From contig OZ037929.1 of the NCBI GenBank assembly GCA_964035575.1, forward strand, positions 124,001 through 188,000: 64,000 bases of DNA, in the 5' to 3' direction. The translations under genes and the position numbers were made by a program. Numbering within the stretch: position 1 is the stretch's first letter; every line of letters starts with the position of its first letter. The stretch comes from Rhynchopus sp. YZ270_cl-10 (Eukaryota; Euglenozoa; Diplonemea; Diplonemida; Diplonemidae). Positions 1 through 9,480 of the stretch are shown here, piece by piece. Under the pieces are notes generated by a model. The model was not told where the DNA came from. It saw only the letters and a program-made list of their open reading frames with translations, and searched no databases.

Positions 1-41
1 TAGACAATGCCACGCTGCGAGTACCCATGTGCACACTTGCT

Positions 42-485
42 CAGGGTATTAGGGTGGTTAAAAAAACTGGTTTTGAAAACCAGTTTTTCCAAAAACTGGT
101 TTTCAAAAAAAAAAAAAAAAACAGAGAAATCTGGAGGGGGAAAAAAAACCGACACTTTTCACCAGGCATTTTTGTAAATGTCGTCCCCAGACTCGATTTT
201 TTTCCCTGCATTTTTTCCCCGCCTGGTAGAACCGTGGTTGAACCACGGGAGTGCCTTTGGGAAATGGCTGTTCCTTGATTTTTTGAAAAAAAGCAAAAAA
301 CAAGCTGACCTCCCCAATCTTGAAATCTGGATTCCTGGATAAGACACTGACCCCGAAAAACCCGAAAAAGGTGACTGTGTCCATCAACGGTGGAGGTTTT
401 CGCCGGAAAAACTAGTTTTCACCCAGGAGAGAAAACCAGAAAAACCAGTTTTTTCCGGGATTTTGGATTTTCACCCTAATACCCT
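42..485. mobile_element. Non-autonomous DNA transposon (MITE) with 6-bp target duplication
   Basis: The element begins CAGGGTATTAGGGTG at 42 and ends with its exact reverse complement at 485. The 6 bases CTTGCT flank it on both sides (36-41 and 486-491) as a target-site duplication. Just inside the ends are several copies of AACTGGTTTT in both orientations and an internal palindrome near 232-249. No coding capacity is visible. CAGGG ends occur in hAT elements, but those duplicate 8 bp, so the superfamily is left open. Confidence 0.75.
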
Positions 486-1070
486 GCTTGCTATCAAAAA
501 AAAAAAAAAATCAGTGGAGATTGCACAACTGTTGGCAACACAACCGAGGCAACTACACTACTCCAACAATTTATCAAAAAAAAAAAGGAAAAAAAACTGA
601 TTTTTGTGACAACGCTTCGCCACAATCTACCAGGTACAGAAAAGCACCTTTGTTTGGTGTGTCCCATTCAAAGCAAGCTGCACGGCAACTTCTTGTTACA
701 AATACCACATGGCGGGATCGGGGTGCAAAGCTTTTACACAGTCTTTACTATGTACGATGCGACCTTAGACCACGTAACTAACAATGTGTCAGCGAAGGGA
801 GTTTTTTAATTTGATTTTTGGACGTGAAAATGTGGACAAAAAAGATCGGGTCTTTTGTTTGTGCGCTCAAAGCCGGGAAAACAAAAAGGTGAAAAAATGT
901 GTTAAACTGAAGTACGGTTGTTGTGGTTAATTGAGTACTCAAAGAAAACAAGCAAGCTTCTGTTTTTTTCAATCCGTTTTGTTTGCCCTGCAGCGCTGTC
1001 TCCAATCTTTTTAGAATTGACAACAAGTTGTTTTATCAAAAAAAAGCTGCATTCACCTCTTGAATAGTTC

Positions 1071-1131
1071 ACTCTGAAGTGACCTTTGGATTTCAAAAAT
1101 AAAATAAAAAAGGTCACTTCAGAAGTGGTAA
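1071..1131. repeat. Perfect-stem palindrome
   Basis: CTGAAGTGACCTTT near 1073 and its exact reverse complement AAAGGTCACTTCAG near 1112 form a 14-bp stem around an AT-rich loop of about 25 nt. No homologous copy was noticed elsewhere in the window. It could be a foldback element or a structured RNA. Confidence 0.55.
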
Positions 1132-1271
1132 AAGTTACCACTCTTAGGACCCCTGCCTATTGAATTGGTTCACTGCAGATCTTTATTTTGTTTTCTGGCA
1201 TCAATTTGATGATCAAGACACAAAAGAAATAGAATCTGGCTTCAGGATATGACAAGTGAGTAAAAAGAAAC

Positions 1272-1334
1272 CTGTAGATTGATGCAGGCACCTCCGACTG
1301 ACCCACGTACCAGCCACCGGATGAAACCACAAAG
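1272..1334. repeat. Dispersed repeat family I, copy 1
   Basis: About 60 bp, sharing long exact stretches (such as GCACCTCCGACTGACCCA and AAACCACAAAG) with 11269-11333. The two copies differ by small insertions and deletions in the middle. No palindrome or open frame explains the conservation. Confidence 0.6.
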
Positions 1335-1659
1335 AAAATACGTTTTTTTTTTTTTTGTTTATCGCACTGCAAAATTTGTTGCGTTTTTTTCGCTGTATCA
1401 GTGTGAGTCGTGGTGAAACAAATACTGGTTGAAAAAAAAAAAAGCAGTTTGCAGGGCGCGCACCTTCCGTCGATTCTATTTCCTCTTGACAATGGTTGTA
1501 AAATTTAAAAATCGGATTCGACTCACACCTACCCGCAGACAAAGGGGTTTGGCATTGCGTCCTGCATCAAAAAACTGATTTTTTTGCTACCCAATGTTGA
1601 AAAGCCTATGCTCAGAAGGTGTTATTTTTTCTCTTCTCTTCTATTTTTTTTTTTTTTTT

Positions 1660-1730
1660 GAAAATTTGTTTGCACATTAGTGTAGACTCCTCCACAAAAA
1701 ACTTATCTTTTTTTGTGATGCCGGAGGTTT
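1660..1730. repeat. Family B short repeat (divergent copy)
   Basis: Carries the family core GAAAATTTG followed by ATTAGTGTAG and then a poly(T) tract. The 3' arm seen in better copies (6640-6694, 18576-18637, 55211-55275) is degenerate here. Confidence 0.4.
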
Positions 1731-2215
1731 TTTTTTATCGAACAAATCATTCCGCACCAAATAGGTGCTAACCTCCCGAAGCAAAAAAAAAGGCTTGGGA
1801 CACTGCCACTCGCAAGACGGCACACTTCTACTCTCTAAGAGTACTACGTGGATGTGACATTAGTTACTTTTGGTTCTCTCTGTGCAAAAGTGGGGAAGGG
1901 AGGGGGGAGGGGAACTGTCGCAAGACACTCAAAGTAAAAAACGGGGCTTATATGTAACAATATAATTACACGTATTCCGCCCATGCATTTGGGGGAAAGC
2001 GCAAAAAAAAAAAAGGAAAAATCCCTACAATCTATTTCGTGTATAAAAGAGCAGTTGAAACGTGCTAAAAAACGCATCTCTAGTCAAGCTCATGCAAAAG
2101 GGTGGGGTGCATTTGAAGTGCTCCGTACCGTAAGAGAACGGAGGCGGTTCACAGCCGCTCGGCAATTCATGCGCCCTCTTTATACCCCAGCCTTTTTTAA
2201 AGGCTAATAAAAACA

Positions 2216-2312
2216 AATATATGGTGTGGCTGAATCGGGGAGGCGCACAAAAAGTACGCAAAGAAGTGCACAAGAAGTGCGTATCACTCTCCTTCAGCCA
2301 CCTCATGATATT
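2216..2312. mobile_element. Family E foldback element, short copy
   Basis: About 97 bp whose ends are inverted repeats around GTGGCTGAA: AATATATGGTGTGGCTGAA on the left, TTCAGCCACCTCATGATATT on the right. Between the arms lie degenerate repeats of AAGTGCG/AAGTACGC. The same ends and internal repeats bound a much longer copy at 14519-15070, and a related one lies at 36759-36846. Confidence 0.6.
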
Positions 2313-2670
2313 GATTTTGCATGTGTTACCGTGGGAGCACAGCAGGGGGACCCTAATGGCAATCATGGCTCAGTTCGTAAACGCGCAATCCAATGCCATC
2401 GCTTTGGGGGAGAGCAAAAAGTACTCTGGAATAAAAAAATAGAATTTTTTTTGATTTGTTTTCTTCTCTGGTTACGTCTGTTTTGAAACATACTTTAAAA
2501 CACAGATGTCCGCCTGGAAGCATTGTGGTACAAAAAAAAATAGACCATCGTCTGCATGTCTTTCCCATTATTCCTGCTAGTACCTTCGCACCTACCTTAA
2601 AAAGGTAAGTAACCTTACTAGTAAGGGGTAAAAAAAGGTGTTTTTGAAAGAGAACAAAAAAGAACCCTTG

Positions 2671-2712
2671 AAAGATCACGTACCTCTCTCTTCTGCACAC
2701 ACATCTTTAAAA
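2671..2712. repeat. Family A hairpin, divergent copy
   Basis: AAAGATcacgtacctc...cacacATCTTT forms a short stem with a loop containing CCTC, as in the better copies at 55526-55570 and 39012-39060. It lies about 240 bp 3' of the kelch gene stop in the gene's direction. Confidence 0.35.
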
Positions 2713-2947
2713 GCCTTCGAGGGGATCAAAATCGATCACCTTTTCCCGATCTTGCCCACCCCATTGAAGGGGAAAAAAAAGAAGAAGAAGAACCGTGGAG
2801 AAACAAATATTTGTCACTATTTTCTGTTTTTTTCCTGCATCGGGTGTATTAGTGTAGACACCCAGACACCTTTTTTTTGTGCTTATTTCCTCGTTTTTTG
2901 AAGGCGTCGTGAACACATCACAAAAAGATTTTTATTTTTATTTTATT

Positions 2948-4776
2948 TTATCGCGATGGGCTTGCGGAGGGCCGGGACCCTTCTTCTGTGCCTAGGGGTG
3001 CTGCGCACTGTTGGTTGGCTGTTGAGAGAGCAACGGACGGGGCGAGCGGGGGCTGGGAAGGGGTGCGCTTCGGCTTGTATTCGATTCTGTTGCGCAGGAT
3101 GTATTCGCTGACAGCGTGCTTGAGGCTGCCGTCGCTGCCTACTGAGATGCACATCATGTCGTTCTTGCTGTTTGTGTGAAAACAAAATTGTGCATCATGT
3201 GTATCAATTGGTAATACATCGTGACCATCAGAAGACCTAACAATGAACCGTCTCAGCTCCCTAGCCCAGTAAGGATGCATCATGTGTCCAGGTTCAGTGG
3301 TTCAAAGTAAAATCGCTTACACCACTGCCATACCTATTTATCCCAGACCAGCCTCCAAAAGCAAGCACTTCGCCCCCGGTGTGCGGTACCAATGAGTGGT
3401 AGCTGAAAACAAAAATGTATATTTTTTTTTTTTGACGAGGTGGGGGAGTGGAAAGGATGGCCACATACCTCCGTGCACGTGGCTCCTCTTTCATCAGGAG
3501 CTGCTGCCACTGCCGCACGGTTGGATCCCACAGCCACACCTCCGAACACGACGCACGTCTGCCTGAGCTGATGTTGCCGCCGAACGTGAGGAGCATACCG
3601 CGGAAGATAGATGCGGAGTGGCCCACAGTCGGGGGTGGTCCTTCGCCACGGACACGTGGCTGCGACTCTTCCCATACGAGGGTCGTCAGGTTCAGGCGCC
3701 ACAAGTCTCCTGAAGGAAAGAGGGTTTCAACCACCACGTGGACAAAAGACGTAACAAAGCATACCTAACAACTCCTCGTCCCTGTCGCAGCCGCCGAAGA
3801 TGTAGAGGAACCCGTCCAGGTGCACCGCACAGTGTCCACGTCTGCCGCAAGGCGCCTGCCCTTTGCAAGGTTGCAGCTCAAAGTCAAATGTCTCCATGTC
3901 GAGGCTGTACACATCGCTCACAGACTCACGCTCGAAGGTGAGGCCGCCAAAGAGCCACACCTTGTCGCCCACCAGCGTGCACGTCTGTCCACGTCTCGGG
4001 CAGGGGCTTGTCCCGCGTTTCCCCTTCTCCTTCTCCTCCCAACGTAGCGCAACGTGGTCGAACCGCCAAATGTCTGAGTACATAAAACCCTGCACATCCT
4101 CGCCCCCAAAGACGTACATAAACCCACGCCAGACCCAAGCAGAGTGGCGGTCCCTTTCGTACGGACAGCGTGTTGCGGTGTCGATGTGGAGGTGTTCAAA
4201 CTGCGCTTGGAGCGACTCGCCTGCGCCGGTGACGGTGATGCGGAACACATCGTTGCAGACGTTTTCGTCGGGCCCTCCGCCGAAGAGGAGCAACGTGCCT
4301 TCCTTCAACGCCACCAACGAATGTCCTGAACGAGCTGGCGGTGCTGCCAGCTCACGCCCGGTGTCGCCGGACGACGACACAGGAGTCAGTGCTGAAGGCG
4401 ACGTCGGAACCGCCCCATCCACAACAGGTCTGCACAGCACGCAGGACCCAAGCAAGGGGTAGTACCGGCTGCGCTTCCGCTGCGCGGGCGCAACTGTAAC
4501 ACTGGCAGTGGTGTCGCAGGCAGGACGTTGTGGCTGAGCATCTATGGTGGAAGAAGAGGAAGACGAGGAAGAAGAAGACGAGGTGGCAGGGCTCACATCG
4601 TCCGTGGTGGATGCGGATGAGGAAGAGGACGAGGACGAGGACGGGGTGGTGTTGCTGTCGACATCCTGTGTAGGGCTTGTGTAGAGGGAAGCTAGCGCCC
4701 CTGGGCCCAGGAGGGGTGGTGTCATTCCTGTGGGGGGTGGTGTGGGAGGGGGAAGTGCACCTATCCGGGTGGCCAT
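2948..4776 (-). CDS. Kelch-repeat beta-propeller protein (4 exons, 513 aa)
   Basis: Exons on the minus strand: 3765-4776, 3469-3709, 3334-3402 and 2948-3167. Three introns of 55, 66 and 166 nt begin GTATG and end AG, and the frame stays open through all junctions. The first ~150 residues are disordered, proline- and serine-rich with two poly-Ser runs. From about residue 150 there are kelch blades: repeated hydrophobic strands ending in Gly-Gly (LLLFGGG, MYVFGGE, VWLFGGL, LYIFGGC, LLTFGGN, VLAFGGW), the paired Gly at the end of blade strand 2, each with a following aromatic or basic motif typical of kelch. Six GG strands fit one propeller, probably a protein-interaction platform; no BTB, F-box or catalytic domain is joined to it. 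The ATG at 4776 is 10 nt after an AG in a pyrimidine context. Partner and pathway cannot be told. Confidence 0.85.
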
Positions 4777-5381
4777 GTGGTGAAGCTAATTTAAAGTAGA
4801 GTTGAAATACGAAAGCCCTCTCGTGTAACAGTGTACCTTTGGTGCATGACCGGCTGTACCCAAATAAACACCCAAACCATGCAGTCCTACATCCATTTCG
4901 TGGTTTACCACTGTGGTTAAAATAAAATTTTCCCTTGTTCTTTAACAATATTGGTAACATGCTTGAATGTTACCAAAATAAACATTCAAATGGGCAGTGT
5001 TTTCAAAGGGGGAAAAAAGGTTTGCACAATGTGCGACAGCTGCTGTTCCTTATTACGGGTGTGTTTTATGTTATAGGTTGGGGTCTCATAGTGCAGAGGA
5101 ATGAAGTGAAGTTAAAATAATAATGTTGAGGACTGTTGTGGTTGTTCATTTTCTTTACATTCTTCGTTCATACTTTTTAGTTTTCATTCCCCTAGAGGAG
5201 CATCAGCTCGTCATGAGAGAGAAAACGTTTCTTCGGGTGTATTTCGACCCTCCAAACTCTTTTTTGCTCTTTTTTTTTTGTTCTCTCTTTGCTGTCGACG
5301 AAAGCAAAAAGCCAAGAACACCTTTTTTTTCGGGACCTGACTTATCTCCCAACCGAAAAAAAACCCCCCACCCCCTCCAGT
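4777..5381. other. Intergenic spacer with family G repeat
   Basis: No gene seen. Positions 4836-4908 hold one of two copies of a ~70-bp repeat (the other is 53127-53187). The rest is AT-rich leader and trailer DNA of the flanking minus-strand genes. Confidence 0.55.
4836..4908. repeat. Dispersed repeat family G, copy 1
   Basis: Shares TTGGTGCATGA, then TGCAGTCCT and CATCCATTT followed by GGTT, in the same order and spacing as 53127-53187, while the bases between differ. The pattern of conserved blocks suggests an old element or a constrained sequence. Confidence 0.5.
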
Positions 5382-5888
5382 TCACTCCGTTGTCTCCTCC
5401 CTTTCGTACTTCTTCGCAGACAGCTCTGTGACGTGATGGATTTCGAGGTCAACGTGAAGCTCGCTGAACTCCGGAACACCTGGCACATCCTCCCGGTCTG
5501 AATAGCCTTGCGAAGCGAGGACAACGAACGACGCGTATTGACCAGGCTTGAGGTGCACTGCGGCCGCCTCTAGACCTGGAAACACCATACCACGGCCAGT
5601 CTCGAACACTATTGGGGAAAACGGGCGCACCTCTTCGCCAGATGAAAGCGTGATACCCAAAGAGCACCGTACGATGCCACGCTGCGGCACGTAGTCCACC
5701 TTGCACGGCACCCTCTGTTCACGTGCCTGCACCTCCCCACGCTGGTACACGCCTTGCACCACCTCAGTCATCTGCACTGCGGGCTCCTCCTCAAAGCTCT
5801 GCTCCATCTTCCGCCGCACGGCACTCCACACTGGTGCAGGGCGCCGTGCTGAGAGGGCAGGGCGGGCAAGTCGCATTATTCGGAACAT
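5382..5888 (-). CDS. FKBP-type peptidyl-prolyl isomerase-like protein, probably organellar
   Basis: Single exon of 168 residues. The first ~27 residues are rich in Arg and Ala with no acidic residues, as in a mitochondrial presequence. Residues ~60-155 match an FKBP domain in order: a strand with SPIVFETGRGM, the helix motif VFPGLEAAAVHLKPGQ (family: VIPGLEEAL..M..GE), a strand FVVLASQGYSD (family: PELAYG), and a last strand ELHVDLEIHHV (family: LVFDVELLDI). Several active-site aromatic residues of classical FKBPs are not obvious, so isomerase activity is doubtful and a chaperone-like role is possible. An AG (CTTTCACAG) lies about 25 nt before the ATG. Confidence 0.65.
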   Translation of the reverse strand: MFRIMRLARPALSARRPAPVWSAVRRKMEQSFEEEPAVQMTEVVQGVYQRGEVQAREQRVPCKVDYVPQRGIVRCSLGITLSSGEEVRPFSPIVFETGRGMVFPGLEAAAVHLKPGQYASFVVLASQGYSDREDVPGVPEFSELHVDLEIHHVTELSAKKYEREETTE

Positions 5889-6377
5889 TATTTTTGTGTT
5901 GTGTTTACTTTGCTGTGAAAGGGGGGAGATATCTCGAGATGGTTATATTGTCCCTTTTTGTCAAAATCTCTTTTGTTTTTCTCTTTTGTCTATTTTTCCT
6001 GCATTTTTTATTCTCTTCTTTTACTTTTGTTTTGGTTGTTGTTAGATGCGCTCAATCGCTATCGAGTTCTGTGAATAGCACGGAACCCCTTTGCATGTGT
6101 ATCCATGGAAAGACAGTATCATATGTGATACAGGGGGGTTTCTCTGCGAGTGATGTGGGGAAGAATAAAACATTATGAAAAAAGCTCGTTGCGTTCCCAC
6201 TATCGTTTCCGCTGCGCTCTCACTAACGTTCCCACTCCATTCGGTTTTCTCTTACTTTAAAAAAAATGATTTGTACGTGCTGATTCTAATCAAAAAAATG
6301 GGTAGCAAAACAACGACAGACAAAACTTTTGGTTGTTGAACCGTTTTTTTTGAATTTTGATGGGGTTCTTTTCTGGT

Positions 6378-6465
6378 CTTCTCTGTGTCATCCACATCAT
6401 TTCGTGTTTTGAGTGTTTTCTGTTGTAATAAAGAAGGCAAATGATGCAGAAGAAGGCTTACCATG
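6378..6465 (-). pseudogene. Fragment of LRR gene 5' end
   Basis: GTGTCATCCACATC, then TTCGTGTTTTG-GTGTTTTCTGTT, then AGGCAAATGATGCAGAAG occur here in the same order as at 8117-8275, where they span codons, the start and the leader of the LRR gene. Two segments are missing here. It is too short to encode anything and looks like the leftover of a local duplication. Confidence 0.5.
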
Positions 6466-6639
6466 GGTGAACAGATCAGTGGAGACACAGATGCATTACG
6501 TCTGAGTGTAGCGAACAAAACCCCACATGCCGTCAACTGGCCAATGTCTATGGCACAGGCAAGCCGTTCGTAAAGAGGGGTTCTCAAAGGGTAACCTTTT
6601 TAGCACTTCCCCCCCCCCGGACTTTCTCCTCGATTCTTT

Positions 6640-6694
6640 TTTGAAAACTTGGTTGTATTAGTGTAGCCACCCTAAAGTATGCTCCACTATATTT
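6640..6694. repeat. Family B short repeat
   Basis: TTGAAAACTTGGTTG, then TATTAGTGTAGCCACCC and GCTCCACTATAT. TAGTG and AGC on the left can pair with GCT and CACTA on the right. It closely matches 18576-18637, and 55211-55275 keeps the pairing with different bases. Confidence 0.6.
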
Positions 6695-6848
6695 GTTTAA
6701 TAAATTCTGTGTCTATGGCAAAAAGAAGTGAAAGCGGTAGTCCTTGTGTACACATCGATGTTCCTTAGCAAGACGCTGTACGTCAATGACAAGAACAGCT
6801 TCTGCCGAAGCGACCCTCCACAGAACACTCTCTGTGCGAAACACACCA

Positions 6849-8183
6849 TCATTCCTTGTATGCATTCCTTGTGGATTTCCACTTCCGAACCTCGTCAGAT
6901 GTTTGTAAATAAACGCAACAAGCCAAAAACCTGTATCCAATTTGTGTCACACCACTCAATCCTGCAAAGTCGATTGAGGTTAACACCGTGCAACCTGATA
7001 AGAAGTCGTTCCCAAGGCTCGTAACACTGCCCAATCCTGCAAAGTTGATGGAAGTTAACCCTTTGCAATCTGATAAGAAGTAGTCCCCAAGGCTTGTGAG
7101 GCTGCTCAGTCCTGAAAAGTCGACTGAGGTTAACCCCTTGCAATGTGACAAAAAGTTGTTCCTAAGGCTTGTGACACTGCGCAATCCTGCAAAGTCGATG
7201 GAGGTTAACCCTTTGCAAACTAATAAGAAGTAGTCCCCAAGGCTCGTGACACCACTCAATCCTGCAAAGTCGATTGAGGCTAACACCGTGCAACCTGATA
7301 AGAAGTCGTTCCCAACTCTTGTAACACTGCCCAATCCTGCAAAGTTGATGGAGGTTAACCCTATGCAATCTAATAAGAAGTAGTTCCCAAGGCTTGTGAC
7401 ACTGCTCAGTCCTGAAAAGTCGACTGAGGTTAACCCCTTGCAATCTGACAAAAAGTTGTTCCCAAGGCTTGTGACACTGCGCAATCCTGCAAAGTCGATG
7501 GAGGTTAACGACGTGCAACGTGCTAAGAAGTAGTCCCCAAGGCTCGTGACACTCTCCAATCCTGCAAAGTCGATGGAAGTTAACGACGTGCAATCTAATA
7601 AGAAGCCAGCCCCTAGGCTCGTGACACTGCTCAATCCTGCAAAGTTGAATGGCTCAAAAGTGCGGAATGACGTGCAGTTGTGCAGGAAGTACTGGCCTAT
7701 TGTCGTGACGTTGCGCAACCCAGACAAGTTAACTGATTCCAATGACGAACATTGAGATAAGAAGTGGTCACCAATCGCAGTAACAGCCAACGGCGCACTC
7801 AGATCAAGGATACGTAAATTGGTGCGTGTGAGGAAACTGTACGGAATCGCAGTTACAACTTCTGCCTGCAGAAACAACTGCGCTACCTTGGGGTCTTCCA
7901 CACTCGCAAGCCTCTCTGGTGTGAGGTCTGTCTCACCCAATGCACGAAGAGCTGCAATGGATTGTTGCTTCATCGACTGCGTCAACACGACTGTGTCGCC
8001 AGCACTCAGCGCTTTGATGTTGATGTCCTCTCCTTCGTCGTTCCCTCCGAAGTCCATCCCAAAGGTGTCTTCAGCAAACCCCGTTGTAGTTGCCACCTTC
8101 CGCTGCAGGTCCTTCGCTGTGTCATCCACATCCACATCGACGACGTACGTCTTACCAGCAAATCCCTCGATGTTGAGTTCCAT
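6849..8183 (-). CDS. Ubiquitin-like domain plus leucine-rich repeat protein
   Basis: 444 residues from the ATG at 8183; the frame is open upstream but has no better start. Residues 1-~72 look like a ubiquitin-like fold (a beta hairpin, then helix KDLQRKVATTTG, then strands ending ALSAGDTVVLTQS). From about residue 100 there are some 12 repeats of exactly 25 residues with the pattern SVTSLGxxFLxxCxxLTSIDFAGL, close to the BspA-like LRR class. The C-terminal repeats form a higher-order unit of four LRRs (300 bp) duplicated almost exactly (about 6950-7250 against 7250-7550). No transmembrane segment or signal peptide is seen. The leader CAAACAG/AAAACACAC suggests an AG acceptor 17-18 nt before the ATG. 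Function unknown; protein binding is likely. Confidence 0.8.
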   Translation of the reverse strand: MELNIEGFAGKTYVVDVDVDDTAKDLQRKVATTTGFAEDTFGMDFGGNDEGEDINIKALSAGDTVVLTQSMKQQSIAALRALGETDLTPERLASVEDPKVAQLFLQAEVVTAIPYSFLTRTNLRILDLSAPLAVTAIGDHFLSQCSSLESVNLSGLRNVTTIGQYFLHNCTSFRTFEPFNFAGLSSVTSLGAGFLLDCTSLTSIDFAGLESVTSLGDYFLARCTSLTSIDFAGLRSVTSLGNNFLSDCKGLTSVDFSGLSSVTSLGNYFLLDCIGLTSINFAGLGSVTRVGNDFLSGCTVLASIDFAGLSGVTSLGDYFLLVCKGLTSIDFAGLRSVTSLRNNFLSHCKGLTSVDFSGLSSLTSLGDYFLSDCKGLTSINFAGLGSVTSLGNDFLSGCTVLTSIDFAGLSGVTQIGYRFLACCVYLQTSDEVRKWKSTRNAYKE

Positions 8184-8369
8184 TCGTGTTTTGTGTGTTT
8201 TCTGTTTGAGTGGTGTAAGATATAGCCATCGATTGTCCATCCATCTCTGCTTAAGGCAAATGATGCAGAAGAAGGCTAAGACCACTACTAGGCAGTGCAG
8301 AGAGAAAGAGCTCTTTTTTAATTGCCGAATTTGGCCTTTTCTTTTTGGAGGGGGAGGAAAGGAGTACTA

Positions 8370-8977
8370 CCTCTCCCTGCAATAATTAAAGGCTTTTACA
8401 AAATTTTGCCAGGTGGAAAACCCCCGGGCCACCTCCGGTCGGAAAACACCCCAGAACTGGGTCAGAAACACCCTATGACCCGAAAATCCATGATAAGGGC
8501 AACTCAGAATATGATAAAATGCAAAAAAAATAGTGAAAAAGCGGCTTTTTGACGGTTTTGGCAATGTTGGCAAAATGGCCATTTTTGAGGGGAAAATCCA
8601 AAAAAAACAGCAAAATTTCGCCATCATGACAGCTGCTTGGGCACAAAACTACCCCAAAAATGTCCTGAGTCCATTCCGACCTGTTTTGGACACTTTAGGT
8701 TCTTTTTTGACCGTTTTTTGGTGTTTTTGTGGTAAAAAACGTCCTATGTCCCTAACTATGATAGTCCCTAACGACGTACTCGCCCCACGATCATGCCTGT
8801 CTCTGAACAACGTGACTTTCTCCGGACGCCCCAGCTATCATTTCTCTTTCTCTTTGGCATATTGCCTCTGTGGGACGCTGAGGTGATAGAGAGAGGAGGA
8901 AGCGATGAGACTTTGACTTCTTAGGGTTTTCCACCTGGTAAAATTTTGTAAAAGCCTTTAATTATTGCAGGGAGAGG
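8370..8977. mobile_element. Tc1/mariner-like MITE with ~53-bp inverted repeats
   Basis: CCTCTCCCTGCAATAATTAA opens the left end at 8370, and its inverse closes the right end at 8977. The arms pair for about 53 bp with one or two mismatches, up to GGTGGAAAACCC. TA flanks both ends (8368-8369, 8978-8979), the usual Tc1/mariner target. The 500-bp core has no recognisable transposase, so it is non-autonomous. The arms are nearly identical, so insertion is probably recent. Confidence 0.85.
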
Positions 8978-9030
8978 TAAAAGAGATAAGGAAACAAATG
9001 AAAAAAAATCTACAAAAAAAAAAAAGAGTT

Positions 9031-9078
9031 GTGAAGATGCTCCCAAGCGTCTTAGTTGCTTAGTAAAGCTATCTTTTA
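9031..9078. repeat. Family A hairpin
   Basis: GAAGATGCTCCCAAGCGTCTTAG on the left pairs loosely with TTGCTTAG...AGCTATCTT on the right. The AAGATG...CATCTT-type outer stem and the AAGC...GCTT inner stem are as in other copies. It lies about 400 bp 3' of the stop of the coiled-coil gene. Confidence 0.45.
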
Positions 9079-9480
9079 AAAAAAGAACACACTATTCGCA
9101 AAAAAGGAAAATTACCGTAAAAAAGGGCCTAAAATATCACAATGCTAAAAAAATCTATACATGTTGCTCAAAAAAAAAAGTCCTTCTTTTTCTCCCCATT
9201 TTATTGGGTACCGGAAATATTTTTCGCAAAAAAAAATAATGTTTGAAATATGCCGTCTCCTGAGAATAGCTAAGATCACAGTTTTTTTTTAAAAGGTTTT
9301 GCAAGACGGACTCCAAGCGCTCACACTTTTTCAAAACTCTTTCGGGGCCGCACAAAGAACGACCACCCCTTTTTTTTCCCTCCCTTTTTCCCTCCCTCCC
9401 CGCACGAGCTGCCACACAGCAGGGCACGTCTACACAAGCTTTCCCTCCCTCTCCCTCTCTCTCTCTCTCCTCCCTCCTCT

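Larger units (their letters stand above)
492..2947. other. Gene-poor spacer downstream of the kelch gene
   Basis: About 2.4 kb with no recognisable protein gene on either strand; open frames are short and cross poly(A)/poly(T) runs. It contains a 14-bp-stem palindrome (1071-1131), one copy each of several dispersed short repeats (1272-1334, 1660-1730, 2216-2312, 2671-2712) and otherwise low-complexity AT-rich DNA. Confidence 0.6.
5889..6848. other. Intergenic spacer with a partial copy of the LRR gene's 5' end
   Basis: No complete gene. Positions 6378-6465 resemble the start-codon region and leader of the neighbouring LRR gene (8117-8275) with internal deletions. A good family B repeat lies at 6640-6694. 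Confidence 0.55.

Noticed and set aside
8533-8886. 117-codon open frame inside the Tc1/mariner-like MITE
   Set aside because: Composition is erratic and it has no DD(E/D) or helix-turn-helix features; the element is better taken as non-coding.
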